Source: Drosophila persimilis
Taxonomy: Eukaryota > Arthropoda > Insecta > Diptera > Drosophilidae
Length of the DNA: 64,000 nt
NCBI RefSeq assembly: GCF_003286085.1
Contig: NW_020825350.1
Location: forward strand, 744,001-808,000
Direction of reading: 5' to 3'
Below are positions 21,115-34,700 of this stretch, piece by piece. Under the pieces are notes generated by a model. It was not told the DNA's origin and ran no database searches. It saw only the letters and a program-made list of their open reading frames with translations. A program made the position numbers and the translations under genes. Position 1 is the stretch's first letter; the number at the start of each line of letters is the position of its first letter.

Positions 21115-22075
21115 ACACAAAAATCTGCCTAGATGCAATTTTCTTCGAAAATAAGCCCAGCACAACAATGAAGGAGAATCGGCAGAGCGAACAAATTGCC
21201 AGCTCGAGTGGTAGTCGGCTCTCTCCGCACTTCTTCCCCGTAGCACTTGTGATTAATACAAAGAGAGCACAAACTCTCGGTGCTTTGGAACCTTAGGAAG
21301 AGGCGGAAAACTTTCATTTCTGTGTTACTTTAAAATATGTAACAAAAAGTGACATGAAGAATTGATTACACAATTTGGTGTCTGGGTTATTGGTGGTCAT
21401 CGACACGTAAATAACACTGACATAAAACAAACGTTTGCTGAAAATAAATATGAAATAAATATTAAAAGACCAAGTACACTAGGAGCCACCTCAGTGGGAC
21501 TTCCCTTCTAGATGGGGATCCACTAATCATATGATAGACAACCCCCTTTATGGGACTTTACAGATTGCTACACTAACACCATGGAACCACTGAAAATCCC
21601 ATAGCCAAGTTCTAAGAAAATTAATTGCATTACGGGGATTTGTATCGCCAATCACTCGCAAATTAGCTGCAAGCCAAATTAAAAACGGTATTAAGGTATC
21701 GGAACGTGTATCCAAAAACTATTATCAAATGTGAGATCTGACGCATAACCGATACACGAAAACAAGAAACTGTTGCCTAAGTATTTAAAGACTTTCTGAA
21801 AACTTATTCCTTAAATGACCAAATCACCCTTTTCGGAGCGGATCCCGAATCAATATAGGTACGTATCCATCCACTTGGACCTCTGGCCTTTATTCATGTC
21901 CATATAAACCAAGTATACGTACATACAAACATATGTAAATATTGATATTTTCCGCAATTTTGCAGCGAGCGAGTTGGGCAGATCCCAATACTGATGAATC
22001 GTCTTCCAGGCTTAGGCTGAGGCTTCAAGTCTATTAAGAACAATTCTACTATAAAAAGTTGAACACAATTTAAGA
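21115..22075 (-). repeat. Right arm of the dispersed inverted repeat (partner 12905-13615)
   Basis: Reverse-complement copy of 12905-13615 and the more complete of the two in its middle (about 21385-21780 is absent from the left arm). The outer and inner ends match well, so both are copies of one element in opposite orientation. No coding capacity recognised. Confidence 0.8.
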
Positions 22076-22230
22076 TTAGTCCAAGAATTAATTAAATTTT
22101 ACTCAATATTTAAAACGTTATAAAAATGTTATCAGCAGATAGTCCGAGTCCAGATTTCCTTTGGCTCCGGTCCTAGCTTTGTCTTTAATAACAAGATTGG
22201 TCTGGACTGTTGCTACTGCAGTGGCTTCAC

Positions 22231-22290
22231 CAGCCAGTTGATGATCAAGGCATCCTGGCTCCTAGTGATGATCAAGGCATCAACTGGCTG
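22231..22290. repeat. Hairpin with 13-bp perfect arms plus internal direct repeat
   Basis: Arms CAGCCAGTTGATG (22231-22243) and CATCAACTGGCTG (22278-22290) are perfect reverse complements. A 15-bp direct repeat, TGATGATCAAGGCAT, occurs at 22239-22253 and 22266-22280. It looks like a small template-switch rearrangement downstream of the relic gene, copy B. Confidence 0.85.
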
Positions 22291-22343
22291 AGGTTACCAC
22301 TCCAGCAGCAACAGTAAAGAATAATTTTGTTCTTCAAGGCAAA

Positions 22344-22690
22344 TTATTGTGAAGGTAATGTCGTCACGCGAATGCATCGCAAGGTGGCGTCGCTCTGCAT
22401 TTCGTTCCGTGCTCCCACCTCCTTCAAAATTCCATCTGTCAAGGTCTTCAAATTGTCTTCCGCTTCTTGATGGGTGGTGTCGGTGGGTCCGAAGTATCAG
22501 AAGAATCGGTTGTTGCTGGCGTACCATTGGGGGCTGTGGTCCCATCGTTCTTCAGCAAGCAAAGATGTCGATCAACCAATTGAAAAATACTTTATTCACA
22601 AATACTCACAGAACCATCGGTGGAGATTCCTATGTCTGTTGAGAGTAGCAGCAAGAAGCTAACTATGGCTGAGAATTTCCATTTCAAATG
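22344..22690 (-). pseudogene. Relic of a small secreted-protein gene, copy B
   Basis: Minus-strand two-exon structure. Exon 1 (about 22690-22610) encodes a signal-peptide-like KFSAIVSFLLLLSTDIG and ends at a GTGAGT donor. A 61-bp intron (22609-22549) follows. Exon 2 (22548-22344) encodes a Thr/Ser/Asp spacer (TTAPNGTPATTDSSDTSDP) and then QEAEDNLKTLTDGILKEVGA, stopping at TAA 22346-22344. Two single-base frame disruptions are seen: one next to the start codon (ATGGAAATTC, where the signal peptide is one base out of frame) and one between the spacer and the helix. Together with copy A this defines a small secreted-protein family that I do not recognise. Sequencing errors could mimic both frameshifts. 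Confidence 0.55.
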
Positions 22691-23370
22691 GAATGGACCT
22701 GCAGTCTTATGAGCAGCAACCGTCTTTTAGTAGGTGCGCAAACTACAAGCAGCGCTATTTCATGGAATTACCCCACTAGTATATGTATGTATTTCATTAT
22801 GTACAAGGTAAATGAACACATCAAATACCTACCACTTGCAGACGCTGAACATTTTCTTAATTGAATTCGAAGAATTGGCCGATCGTAGCACCACTGCGAA
22901 GCGGTGTTCCACACATTGCTGCACTGCGCTAAGCAGAAATATGTATACTTACAATGTGAACAAAAGAACAAGTCACAAACTACTGACTGAAACGAAGCGG
23001 GTGACTGTGTTATTTAAGAAATTCCAGAACGGTAAACAGGGTAGTGGCCTACTGCTTAAGGCTCTTACTAATGACCAAGACAGTGGAGGTAGCATGCAAA
23101 ATTATATCTGCCTCTGTTATGTTTTTTCAGTGAGGCAGATGCAGTTGAATTTTCATTTGTGTACCCTCTATCCGAGGTATGTTTAATTCGAGTAGGTATC
23201 TGCATATGCTTTTCCGTCCGTCGTGTTTGTAGTACAAGCCTCAGAGATTATAAGAGATATTGTAGCCGGATTTTATGTGCAGGTTGCTGTGGTGTCACAC
23301 TGAATCATGTTTGTTTCAAGGTTTTGTCTCTCTCCCCTTCGCTTAATAAAACAGGTAAAATTTGTAGCAA

Positions 23371-23432
23371 GCAGAATTTTGGTGTTACGAGAAAACCAAA
23401 AGCGCAGAATCATTGAGAATGATCATACATAT
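23371..23432 (+). mobile_element. INE-1/DINE-1-like fragment
   Basis: Carries the internal block TTACGAGAAAACCAAAAGCG followed by CAGAATCATTGAGAATGA, matching the copies at 37750-37790 and 46450-46490. Too short to orient beyond that block. Confidence 0.45.
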
Positions 23433-25156
23433 GTACATACATATCTACCATATCTACCATATCTACCATATCTACAAGCCTACGGAACTAAACCAGCCCT
23501 TTGCTTAACTATTTTCAATTGAGTTTTCGCATTTTAATTGCAAGCGATGCTCGGTTTTCATATGAAATTTCATAGAACAAATCAAAAGCTTTTGAGGATC
23601 GGTGAATTTCAATTAAACAAGAAATGAATTTCGATTGCATTTTTACGTTTATTTGGCGTTTTTATATTATGGTTCCCATCATTATAGACATTCTGTACCA
23701 TTCTGTCACTGCTAGTATGAGTATTTCTGAACACCTGAATTCATGGGTTTCAGCTGTTTCAATTGCAGGGCATCTCTATGCTCAGGGAAAACATATGAGA
23801 CTCTGCAATAATCATAATGGACTCGTCTTTCTTTTTGCTTAGTCGTCGCACAGCAGTGGTACTGTATCTATCTGTACAGATTAATTTCAATCCATTTTCG
23901 AAAAAGACATGCACATATGTCATACAACTTTTACTAAAATATGTAGTCAAATTCAATATCGTAGTTCATCTTCTCAAAGGACGATATATCTATGCCCTTA
24001 TATTAAAACGAATATCTTAAGCTAGTTTGCATGTGTGCATACGAGTATATGGAGTGCTACTTACCGGCTAACATACGCGTCCAGGCCTACTGAGCAGCGC
24101 CTCGCATTTCCATTTGGAAGCTACGTGCGCCATTAAGTCGTCGAAGTAGCGCTAATGGAGGATTGGCTGCTACGAGAGCGCATCGGAATCATTAGGAATG
24201 GTATTAAAGGGGCTTAAGAAGCTTCGGCTCCGAACAACAGGAGAAGCAAGCACAAAAGGAGAAGCTGAAGGACAACGTCCTGTCTTCCGTGCCACGACAG
24301 GGTAAATAACCATTAGGTATAAGCATGGGACGAATATGGAATACCCTCTTTGATTTGGATGGTGTTCAATGAAGGAGGATACTTGTATTCTCCCAGTGTC
24401 TGTGATCCACCGTATTGAAGTGTATGCGGAATAGTTTGTCAGGATGTGGATAAAACCCGGAGAGTGTGGCAGGACAAGTGTAATCCGTAAACTACGAAAC
24501 TACGGTAACGACAGCGACATTGGAAGGGAACGTGGACAGGGAAATCGGAGAAGCGAAATGTGTGGATGGATGATAGAAATGGGAGTGAAATGGGCTTGGC
24601 CAGGGATTATGCCACTGAAACTTATAGAAGTGAAATCGAGCGCGTAAAGTTTAAGTGGCGGCCATTGTCCACCTCGAACACATTTCTAATTATAGTGCCA
24701 GCTAGGAAATCAGAGAGGGAGAGAGAGACAGAGAGAAAGAGAGTGGGGTGGATCGGTATGGGTTGGGTGTGGACTGTCTTGGGAGTGGTGCGGCAAGGTC
24801 AGACACAGCAGGGAATATAGTAAGAAGGAAAAACTAACCAAAAACGTCCAAACAAATCAGGCAAAAAAAAAAGAAATGCTGCACAATGAAAGCATTACGG
24901 CTGGAGAGTCCTTGTCCGTGGCCGAGGCGGGAAGGGGGGAAGGAGTATGAGTTTTGGGGCAAGTGTCCTTGAGCATTTTGTGCCAAATGCCCCGAAGGAG
25001 GGGTAGAGGAAGAGCCCACCAGGAGCAAAGCTTAACATATACTTCAGGCGTGAAGCGGGCCACAGTCACGTACATTTTATAAACTCCATAGTGGCTCTAG
25101 CGCGCTCTCTCTTTCTGTCGCTCTTCGCCGAAAAGCTTTTTCGCTATTTCGTCCTT

Positions 25157-25210
25157 TCGCCCCATTTCGCCCCATTTCGCCCCATTTTGCCCCATTTCGC
25201 CTTATTTCGC
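25157..25210. repeat. 10-bp tandem array (CGCCCCATTT)n
   Basis: About five head-to-tail copies with single-base variants. Lies 0.55 kb upstream of the lectin gene start codon, so it could be promoter-proximal, but no function is visible. Confidence 0.9.
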
Positions 25211-25606
25211 TGCGTCTGGCCCAAGCAAGGCGATGGCGGACATTGAAAAGCAGCCGCTTCGCCGTCAAGGCGTCAGAACAATTCGTGCCGCGTGCGCGTT
25301 CGGTTCGTTTTCCGTGCTCGTCTCCTTCCTGCTCTTGGGTTCGCTCTATATCGTCCTCTTTTGGCTGGTTCCCGGTGCTGTGTCCATGTCCGTGTATGTC
25401 GGTGCCTGCTTGTGTGTGTCCGATTCCGACTCCGACTCCGATTCCGCTTGCGAGTGAAAGTAAACAAGCCGCAAAGGCGCCGGCAAATGTCCTTCCCCCG
25501 AACAACGCACAAGCACCAGTCATAGGGTGTAGAGCGGACCTGGGTGGAGAGAGGAGGGGCTGGCAGACAGCAGGCAAAACTATAAAAATACAAAAATAAA
25601 AAATAT

Positions 25607-25631
25607 GAAATACGTATTTTTTACGTATTTC
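25607..25631. promoter_or_regulatory. Perfect 10-bp inverted repeat upstream of the lectin gene
   Basis: Arms GAAATACGTA (25607-25616) and TACGTATTTC (25622-25631) are separated by five T. A TATAAAA word is at 25581-25587. The pair sits 135-185 bp before the ATG at 25766, where a promoter or 5' UTR is expected. A binding site for a dimeric factor is possible but inferred. Confidence 0.4.
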
Positions 25632-25765
25632 GTGGCGCTGCGTTAATGAAGAATTGCCTTTTGTTTTTTATAGTGAAAAATTAAAGAGCACTCGAAAAAG
25701 GTGGGAATCATTTGAGCAATCCACAAGTAAACAGTCGACAGAGAGGTTCTTTAAGCGCTGCGAGA

Positions 25766-28700
25766 ATGTCGAGACCGCCGCAACAGTTCGGCCCCCGATG
25801 CTGGGTGATGCCGCTCCTGGGATTATACCTTCTCAGCCACGGTCTCCGTTGCGATGCACGTGCGGTAAGTGTTGAATCTCTATACCTCTACTTCCTGCTA
25901 CTCCCTCTGGATGCCTCCCACTTCTTCTCCCGATTGGAGCCGTCGATAGCTATGACCGCTTGCAGATCGACGGATGTAGAACATACTAAGTCGCCAATCT
26001 GGCCCCGGTTCATGGCTACGTGGCTATGACTCTCAAGCTATCGGTTGGAATGCTGGTGGTTCTTGGTATTATTATGATATATTGTGTGTAGTATATGTGG
26101 GCTTTAAATTAACATTTACATCACTTGAGTTCTAATTTAATTTCCTTTTTCTGTCCTCACAAGTAACGAGTGCAGTAATAGAATAGAACGGTAATAGAAT
26201 TGGCAACAGAAAAATATAACGGACAGCCAAGAAAGGGGGAGTAATAGGGCACATGAGAGATGAGCATCATATGAGGTTACTCTGATAATGATGTCGCTTG
26301 ACCATAATTCTTCCTTTTATGGTGAAGAATGTTTCACAGATTTCAGTTAATATTATAACTGTAAACGAGAGTCGTTTTGGGAATGTTTTCAGTAAATGTT
26401 GTTCTGGAGTGGGTATTTTTCCCATTTTTGTGCTATTCAGAAACATTTTTATGAAGATGGAACAATTTGAAGATGTGCAATGTGGATAGAAATAGTAACT
26501 TAAACTGCACGTTTTACGTGGATACACATTCAACGCCTGTTGGGGCACTTTGTAGATGGAATATGAATGAAATGAAGGGATCTTGGAATGGTTATTGTGG
26601 TACCTTTTTAATGGATTTTTGGTAGTATTGTAATTGTAAGGACTAATTGGTTGTCCGCCAATGCAGATGCCCATCTAAAGTGGCAGATTGTTAAGTCCAC
26701 TCCGCACCCAAGGAACCTTAGATATCCTTATTGCAAGGGACAATTCCAGCTTTCATTGAAAGTAATCTCTCTTAATTTAAAGAATGAATTGCGGTTGCTT
26801 AGCAGGCAAATGGTAAATGGTAAATGGTGAATGGAGTCCGTGGGACCAGACGGGACTAAGTGCTGGACATAGTAGGCCACAGCAATTTAGAGCGAGAGCT
26901 GGGAATACAAAGAACTTGTCTGACCTGACCATCGCTTGCCCCAAATTTATATGCGCAAAGTTGCGACTGTGTCCGAGGGTAAATCAAAAATGTGAAACCC
27001 TTTGGTTAGCAAGAAAAAGTTTGTTTTATTTCGGTTGGTGTTGGTTTGAGGCGGGGTTTGAGGGGGGTCCGTGGCTCCAAAACAGCGACGTCATCGGTGT
27101 CCCATCCCCTTGTTCATTCCCTTGTTTTGGTCTTGCTCCTCAGTTTATCCTTTCACTGGTCCACAGTCCCCAGTCCCAGTCCCATCCTCAGGCTTATTTT
27201 CATTCCATATCATCCTTCCATCTGAGTTCAGTCGGTCTCCGGCTAGCCAATTCCATTTTTCTTTGCTGCGTTGTTGCGTTGTTGCGGCTGTTGCTGTTGC
27301 TCTTGTTGCTGCTGGTGCCTCTCTCTCTGCTGCTGCTGACTGGTTGTCCACCCGCCCGTAAGCGCTGCGAAATGAATAATTTCAGAGAATTTACTACACA
27401 ATTTTATTCATATAAATCACAAATTAAATAAGTTTTTACGAGGTTGTTCAGCGGTTGCAGCCCACTACAGAACTTGTTTGTGTTCTCATTCTCGACGTTT
27501 GTTTGTTTATTTGTTTGCCTGCTCTCTCCCCTCTCCCCGTTCGGACCAACTTGGGTCGCTGTTCTGGATCCTGGATCCTGGATCCCGGGCCGGGGTCTGG
27601 GTTTGGGTCTGGGTTTTGGTGGCCTGGATGGATTGCCGTAGCCCCAGCTAGTGACTATTGGCCAGGGGCTAGGGACTACACTTGCTTGAGGGTTACTTTT
27701 ATGGCTGTGTAATTTTTTTGTTGGCCTTTTTATTTATGCTTATTATCGTGATTGCTATTGCCCCGTAGACCGAGCCAGAGCAACAGCAACAGCAACAGCG
27801 ACAGCAACGGCAACGGCAATAATAACTGGAACCGAACCGCAGTGGGGGAGCACTGAAGGAGGCGCCAGTTACCTAGTGCCCCGACACACACAATGGATTC
27901 TTGTCCCGACTCGGAGTCGAGTCCGTTGTTCTGTTTTGGCGGCAATTCGCAGTTCAGGTGGAACAAGCACAAGCACAAATGATTACGGTTGGTTTCACCT
28001 GGAGCAATTTATGAGGCTGGCAGCGAAACGGAAAGGAAAGCGATCTGGGATTGCGCGTCCCCCAAGAACAATTTCAATTGTGTGGGTCCCAATTGCATGA
28101 GATATATGGGGTAGATCCGAGCGGCAAGAAGCACTCTTCACAGCCATAAAAATGCATACAAATAGGAGTACATGCATCAAAGCAGACCATTTCTGCCCGC
28201 TCAATCATTGTATTAATTGCCGTAAAGGAACGGAATTACAAAACAAAACTTGTTTCCCGACTAATCGTCCTTTTTTAGCTTTTTAGCCGTTCGATTCTGA
28301 TCAAAAGTATTGAAAACTTATAATCATAATTCGCATGTATTGTAAAGAAGCAAGAGCAAAGAAGGAAGTGCCAAGGACCTGATCTTATCTGGTTGTTTGA
28401 AGGGGCTTCAGAGAATTGAACTTTCCAGCTAACAATCAAGGCTGCCAACTTGCTGATGTCTTATAAGAAAAAACCAAAAAATACACAGCATAGTTTTTTA
28501 TTGAATGAAGCACTTAAAATTTGTACAGGAATTTCTTTTACAGCGACAGCATGTGAACATAGTTCATTCGCTTTTTATACAAACGTGTACGAAAAAGGAT
28601 GTGTACAGGGATTACAGCTACCAATCGTATTATTTGCCCTATGCACACATCATTGGCATTCTTTCTCTTCTAGGGCTCTTCTAGGCCCGTTCTGTTGGGT

Positions 28701-31700
28701 TTAACGAAAATGAATCAGCGGGCACGCAATTTAATTTTATTAACATACTCGTATTACTCACTTTAGTTCGAATGGAGGCATATTTTATTTGTTGACCACT
28801 TGTCATATGGCCGCCACCAGCATTTTTTGTGGTGTGAAGCCATATTCGAGGGTCTTCGATACGCAAAGGCAGTAGTCGTTGTGTGTACCGGCTCGGCCAT
28901 TGCAAATGCTCCTTATTACACGATTAAATCGTTGCATAATTAACAAATAACTGAAATCCTTATTTATTTAACGTTCTAAGCAGCGTAAGTATGGCGCTCG
29001 AAATGGTCGTCTAAGTTAAAACTCTGTGCCACCTGGGAGTTATAGGAGAATAACGACTCGAAGTCAAGAACATTATCACTCAATCTGTGTTGTGATGAGA
29101 ACCATTTTGACATTATGCCATATTCATACTCAAAGCGCGTTTGTGAATATGAGCCAAAAGGCAAACTACAAATGAAGTATGATAATTATATTTTGTGTAT
29201 GACAAATTATGTGTGCTTTAAACGTTTTTTAATTCGATTTTACAAAAGCTAAACGACAGCAGAAACGACGCATTTTGAAGAATTTGTTTTAACTTTGTTA
29301 CATTTTGAATTAAAATTGTAGCCATCCACTTACACAGAACTGGCGCTTAGATTTCTGTGGCTGTACGAGATACTCGTACTCGAGATACCTTGTGCCAACT
29401 TATTTCCTTAATACTCGTACAAATTACATAGGAATCGCTTGCGTCTTTAAGATCGAAGGGAGAGCTCTGCGGAGCGTAGCATCTCGTTTGGGTAGGGATT
29501 TATCTGGGATTTACCAGGCATACGGCTGCGAGTATACACTCTCAATCATTTATCACTTATTTCTCCACTTTGCTGGGGAGGGACAAGCACGAGTTGCTGT
29601 TGCTTTGGTTTTCTGTTCCTGTCTTCAATTCTATTTTTTGTGCTTCGGGTTAGTCTAGTGGTCTGGTGGAGAGAAGGGTGGTAAAATGTTGCCTGGGCGC
29701 CCCTTAATTTGCATACGAGGGGGTTTGGGGAGGCGCTTCCATGCAGATGCATTAATAATGTAACATTAACAGGGGCAGATGTGATCCTAGTGAGAGGAAG
29801 ATAAACAATGCGGAACGAACGCCTTAGTCGTTCAAATGGGATGACAAGAGATGAGCCGAGACTCTCGGCAAATTGTCCCGCCGTTGGCCTCCATTCATTG
29901 CCGGTCCATTCAATGATGTTACATGCGGCTCCATTCCATTCCATTCCATTCCCTTCCATCCCGTTCCGTTCCGCTCGTCTCTTATTCATGGCATTCACGT
30001 GCGGTTGACACGTGATTCACGAGACGTGAAAGCAATTTACGATATGGCCGCCGCCGCAACAATGAGCAATTAATCATGCCACAGCCAGAGACTGTTCGCT
30101 CATCGCCCATCGCACATCGCCCATATCCACAGCCACAGTCCAAGGGCAACTCCAACTCCAGCTACTGCTCCTGTTTCAGATTCACTTTCAGGCAGAAGCA
30201 GACCCAGACGCCTCTTCAAGGACGCCGCTACCGCCGCTACCGCCGCCGCCGGCCAAACGAAGGTCGACTGCAGACACACACCAATCGGAAGAAGGAAGCT
30301 GTGGAGATAAAGTGCGGTGGGGTAAAGAGTGAAAACAGAAAGCAAGTGAAAATAAATTCACGACCTTGAGCTGCATTTACCTACCACCTACCACCCATCG
30401 TCCAGGGCCAATACCCTGCTCTGTTCTGCTCCCGATTTCCCGACTATTTCTCACATCAAATCATAATTTATGGATGGCAATCAAAATTAGCTGTCCGCTG
30501 CGGATGCGGATGCGGATGTGAATGTTGATGCGGAGCTCGGCTTGGCCTGGCCAAAATGTTGCGCAGTCGCCCACATAATTATCGGTTTGATTTATGGCAG
30601 CATTTTCGCAGCCAATTACTTCGCACCCAAGCAATGCGGCACGGAATAAAATTTGTGTGTGTGAATGGGGCGGCAAGAAATGAAGAAATGGAACCGGAAG
30701 CCCCGGACACATCACATCACGGAATGTGGGCCGCGAACTACGGTGAGCTGACCTTTGTCCGAGCCCCGACTGGTTGGTTGGTTGGTAATTACCAACTCTG
30801 AAGCCGAGCGGAGGCATGAAAGCCCCACCGATTGCGATCTTTACAATGTGAGGTGATCCAGGCACTAGGTCCACCAACATCCTCCCGGTCAGGCCTTGAA
30901 GTTAATCAAACGGCCCCCTCAAAACAGATTGCTGGCATGGCTTGGGGATTGGGGAAATCAGCTTGTGCCACCTTGCAATATGCTTGCAAGGAGCCCTGTC
31001 ATTCTTTGGGTCATGTGCCATGTGTCTTCCATTGGGGGCAGTCGAAGCCCAATGGTTGGCCGTATAAAAGGCTGCTCCTAGCAACGGACGGACAGATTGG
31101 CAGGAGCAAAAAAAGTCATAGTTAGACAGACAGATGGATGAACTGATGGATCCGAGGGCAGCGACTGATGTCAGAGACTGAGATGGACAGGTGGGTATCC
31201 AAACAGAGAATATCATCAACTGACAGATGGTCAGAAGACTTGTTCAGTGTCGGGCCCAGCTGGTAGATGCTAGATCGAAAATTAAAGTGCCAAGGTATTT
31301 CCATAATGCCATTTTGCAGCCCGGATAGCCCCGGAAATGTGTTGTCCGGTATGGGTGCTTTCTTATATTCCTCCAGATAGTTGACGTTGAAGTGTTAATT
31401 TATGTTTAATTCATGAAATTAGCCTCGTGTCCTGTGTCGACTCGGAAGTTTTCAGCACGGACAGAACAAGCACACGTCTGTGCTCTTCCTCTGGCGCCTG
31501 CCAACTTCCGGATAATTGTGTTATCTTCGCTTTAAATTAACCCGGCACTGAAGCTGGCCATTGAAAAGTTGAAAACTGTCTGCATTCAGCTGCACCGGAC
31601 GATTGCTGGCAGCAGACAAAGTTTCCCGGGAAATGTTTTTGGTGTCAGAGACAGAACCAGACCCAGACCCAGAGCCATAGCCAGAGACAGAGTTTAGGGA

Positions 31701-34700
31701 TGCAGGGATGTGCTGACGCTTCGTTTGGGACAATCAGGGTTAATCGGAGTTCGATTCCTTAAGGACTCTTACAAATTTTACTTACTCTCTTGCAACAGTA
31801 CTGTGGCACCAGACCTTTTGGTGCTATCCATCGATTTTATTTATACGAGTATATAGCTTTGAAATGAGTCCTGTCCATTAACACCCAACTCCTTCACGCA
31901 CAATATTTTAGATACGAGTGTGATGGATATGGATATCCTGGGTATCTTCATGAGCTATAATGATTCATTCTCAATTTCCGTTCGGGAGATCCCACTCTTA
32001 TTTAATTCGCTCCCAATTTATGTAAGTTTCTATGAGGTTTATGAAACGATTCATTCTCAATTTACAATTCTTTGTCTTATATTATACCCACTTCGAGTAT
32101 TCTCCTCCTTTTGCCACACTCATCGCATTCCACAAGGACTGTCACGGCCTAACCGAAGAGCAGATAACCGGATTAAACCGGCAACCACAACAGCAACAGC
32201 AACAGCAACAGCAACTCCATCAGATCCTAGGGCCCGTTGGGCACTGTTTATGGTCGGCTGCGGTCACCTGTGCAATTCCCGACTGTTGACAAACGTAATT
32301 AAGAAACTGTTAGGCCAGGTGAGCATGCAGGAAGGCCAGACGGAGAGCACGGATCCGGCCAGGGTGGGGTTACGCAAATGTTTGCCATCCGCAACGGATA
32401 TCTACACACAGATACACACTACACTACAGGGCTGCATGTGTTCTTGTGTGCGTGTACGTGTGCGTGAATGTGTTTGTGGATGGACATACATGTGCTTATG
32501 TACATAGGTAAAGGACGATAAATAATAGTTTTGCTCGGGAGCCAATGTACGTGTGGGCTTAAGCATATTATAAGCAGAGATTGCTTGGAAGAAGCTCAGT
32601 ATTAAAGGTCATTAAATAAATAAATTTTCTAAACACCGACAACGACAATGGAGGCTAATTAGGTCAAATCTCAAAGAAAGCATTCAAGGGCTTAAGAGTC
32701 GATTAAAAAGCCTGTTTTGCCTAGGACTTGGTCATCTACAGGAGTCCTAAAAATGTGCTCTGAGAAGTACTCTTTAGGATGCAACGATCGGGGATCCCCA
32801 TCTTCTTCTACTTAGAATGTGGTAAAAGTGCAGTTATAATTCCGTTACCTCCTATCCGTTATTACCCATACGCTTCCCTGCGGTTTTTACATTTTTGGGC
32901 GGGGAGGCGGAGGCATCCTTCGGTGGAGCAATTCCTTTTACCCACACCTAGCACATTCCTTGTAAGTTGTGAGGGATTGCGACTACCTTCCCCAAGTGCG
33001 GATCTTCCCAACTGGTGCAAGGATATGGCACACAGTGTGCTATTGAGTTGAAAATGTGCAAGTAATGAAGCAATTGGCACGTGGACGTGCTATACGCCCT
33101 TCTCCGAGCCCCTCCACCCTCCACTACCAGCCCCATGTACCCTTTTTGTGTACCATACCCGTAGCCCCCACCAAATCCATTTGAGCGATGCCAGCGAGTG
33201 CCAGCGAGTGCCAGGGCATTGTCTTTTGTTCGGCTCTCGCGTGGTAATCAACTCGATTGCCACCACGCCACGCCCTCCATCACCCCCGACCTTAGCACTG
33301 TCAAGCCCCCTCCCAAGCCCCTTCCAGTTTTGCCCTTTGCTTTGACCTCATTTGGTGAGGGCTGGGGTGGGGGTGGGGCTGGAGGTGTTGTGTGGTGTGT
33401 GGGGGACTGAGGTTTGTCCTTCGCTGCTTTTCCTGAATGCGGGCAAACGCAGTCGCATTCGCAATGGATTCTTTGTGTCCGCTGTCGTTTCATCATCATC
33501 CTCCTTGCCTACCTCCCCTTCCCTAAAGGACAAAAAGAGAGTCCCGCTTTCCCTTTGGCCTCGCCTCGTCCGCCCTCCTCGCTGCAGCACTTCCCCCCCT
33601 GTGTATCCTTGTGCTCCTTTTGTTTGGGGGCGCTGCACGCCTCGTTATGCACAAACAAAGCGTTTTCGCTTCCATTTAGCAGCAAATTAGAAGCTGATGC
33701 TTTGAGGTCCTGCCACGTCCCCAAAAGGTGGTGGGATGCTGACAGAAGGTGGGTGGGGCTCTCAGGCAGCTCAGGTGGGAAGCATGTGATAGCCGCATGG
33801 GATGGCGCTGAGCCACCAAAACGAAAACTGAATAAAAAACTTGCAAAAAAGATTACATTGCGAATTAATTAACAGTAAATAAAAGTGCTCCCTCCCCCAC
33901 ATGTGTGCGTGTGTGTTACATGTCGTGTGTTGTGTGTGTATTTTTAATCACTAAATCGCAGAGAGAGAGAGAGAGTGAGAGAGATATGGAGAGAGACAGA
34001 AAGATAACTGCAAAAGAGGGCGGATGGGACGCTCGGGATGAGGACCAGCAGCACCACCATCAGTAGCAGCTGCCACAGCAATGAAGGCTGATTAATTTCA
34101 GAACATTTCATGATGGCCAGAAACTTTGACCCGGGCATATAACGATTTATGGCATGACCCTTCGATGATACTCGTTACAACCACAAGCTCATTGTACTGG
34201 AGCTGGCGCTAGGGCTCGGGCTCGGGCTGGGGCTGGAGCTGGGGCCGAGGCCGGGGCCGGGGCCGGGGCCGGGCACTTTGTGCACTGAGAGAACTGAGAG
34301 TACAGTACAACCTACTAACTATTAATATCATGACCTACGAAAGGGGGAATGTATTTTATGTTGAAACCACAGTTACACGGGTGGCATAGTGGTGTGGTGC
34401 CGAAATCGCAGCGCTCGACGACACGTTCTGACTGATTTGTCTGTCTCTCTCGCACGCACTCTTCGTCGTATCGTTCAATGTTAGCGCCGTCTGCCGGAGG
34501 AGAGCCATGACTCGCGGACTTAGCATAGAACTCATACAGTGCCTTACTTGCCCCTACTAAAATACGTCCAATTGCTTCTCGCGACCCACTTCACAAAAAA
34601 CACTGGGAGCTTAAAAAGGCCAAAGGCAGGCAAAAACGAAAAATCATTGACGGCGGTAATTCATCATGAGTTGTTTTTATTGTTTCTCAAAACAAAAACA

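Larger units (their letters stand above)
22691..25606. other. Intergenic DNA upstream of the lectin/mucin gene
   Basis: No gene recognised. It includes a small DINE-1-like fragment (23371-23432), a TATCTACCA tandem array (about 23441-23476), purine-rich GA runs near 24715-24745 and a 10-bp tandem array at 25157-25210. Confidence 0.45.

Noticed and set aside
26817..27431. 204-codon plus-strand frame in the lectin intron
   Set aside because: Composition follows CT-rich simple sequence (LLLLLLLLLVPLSLLLL), there is no domain, and no conserved-looking start or codon bias.
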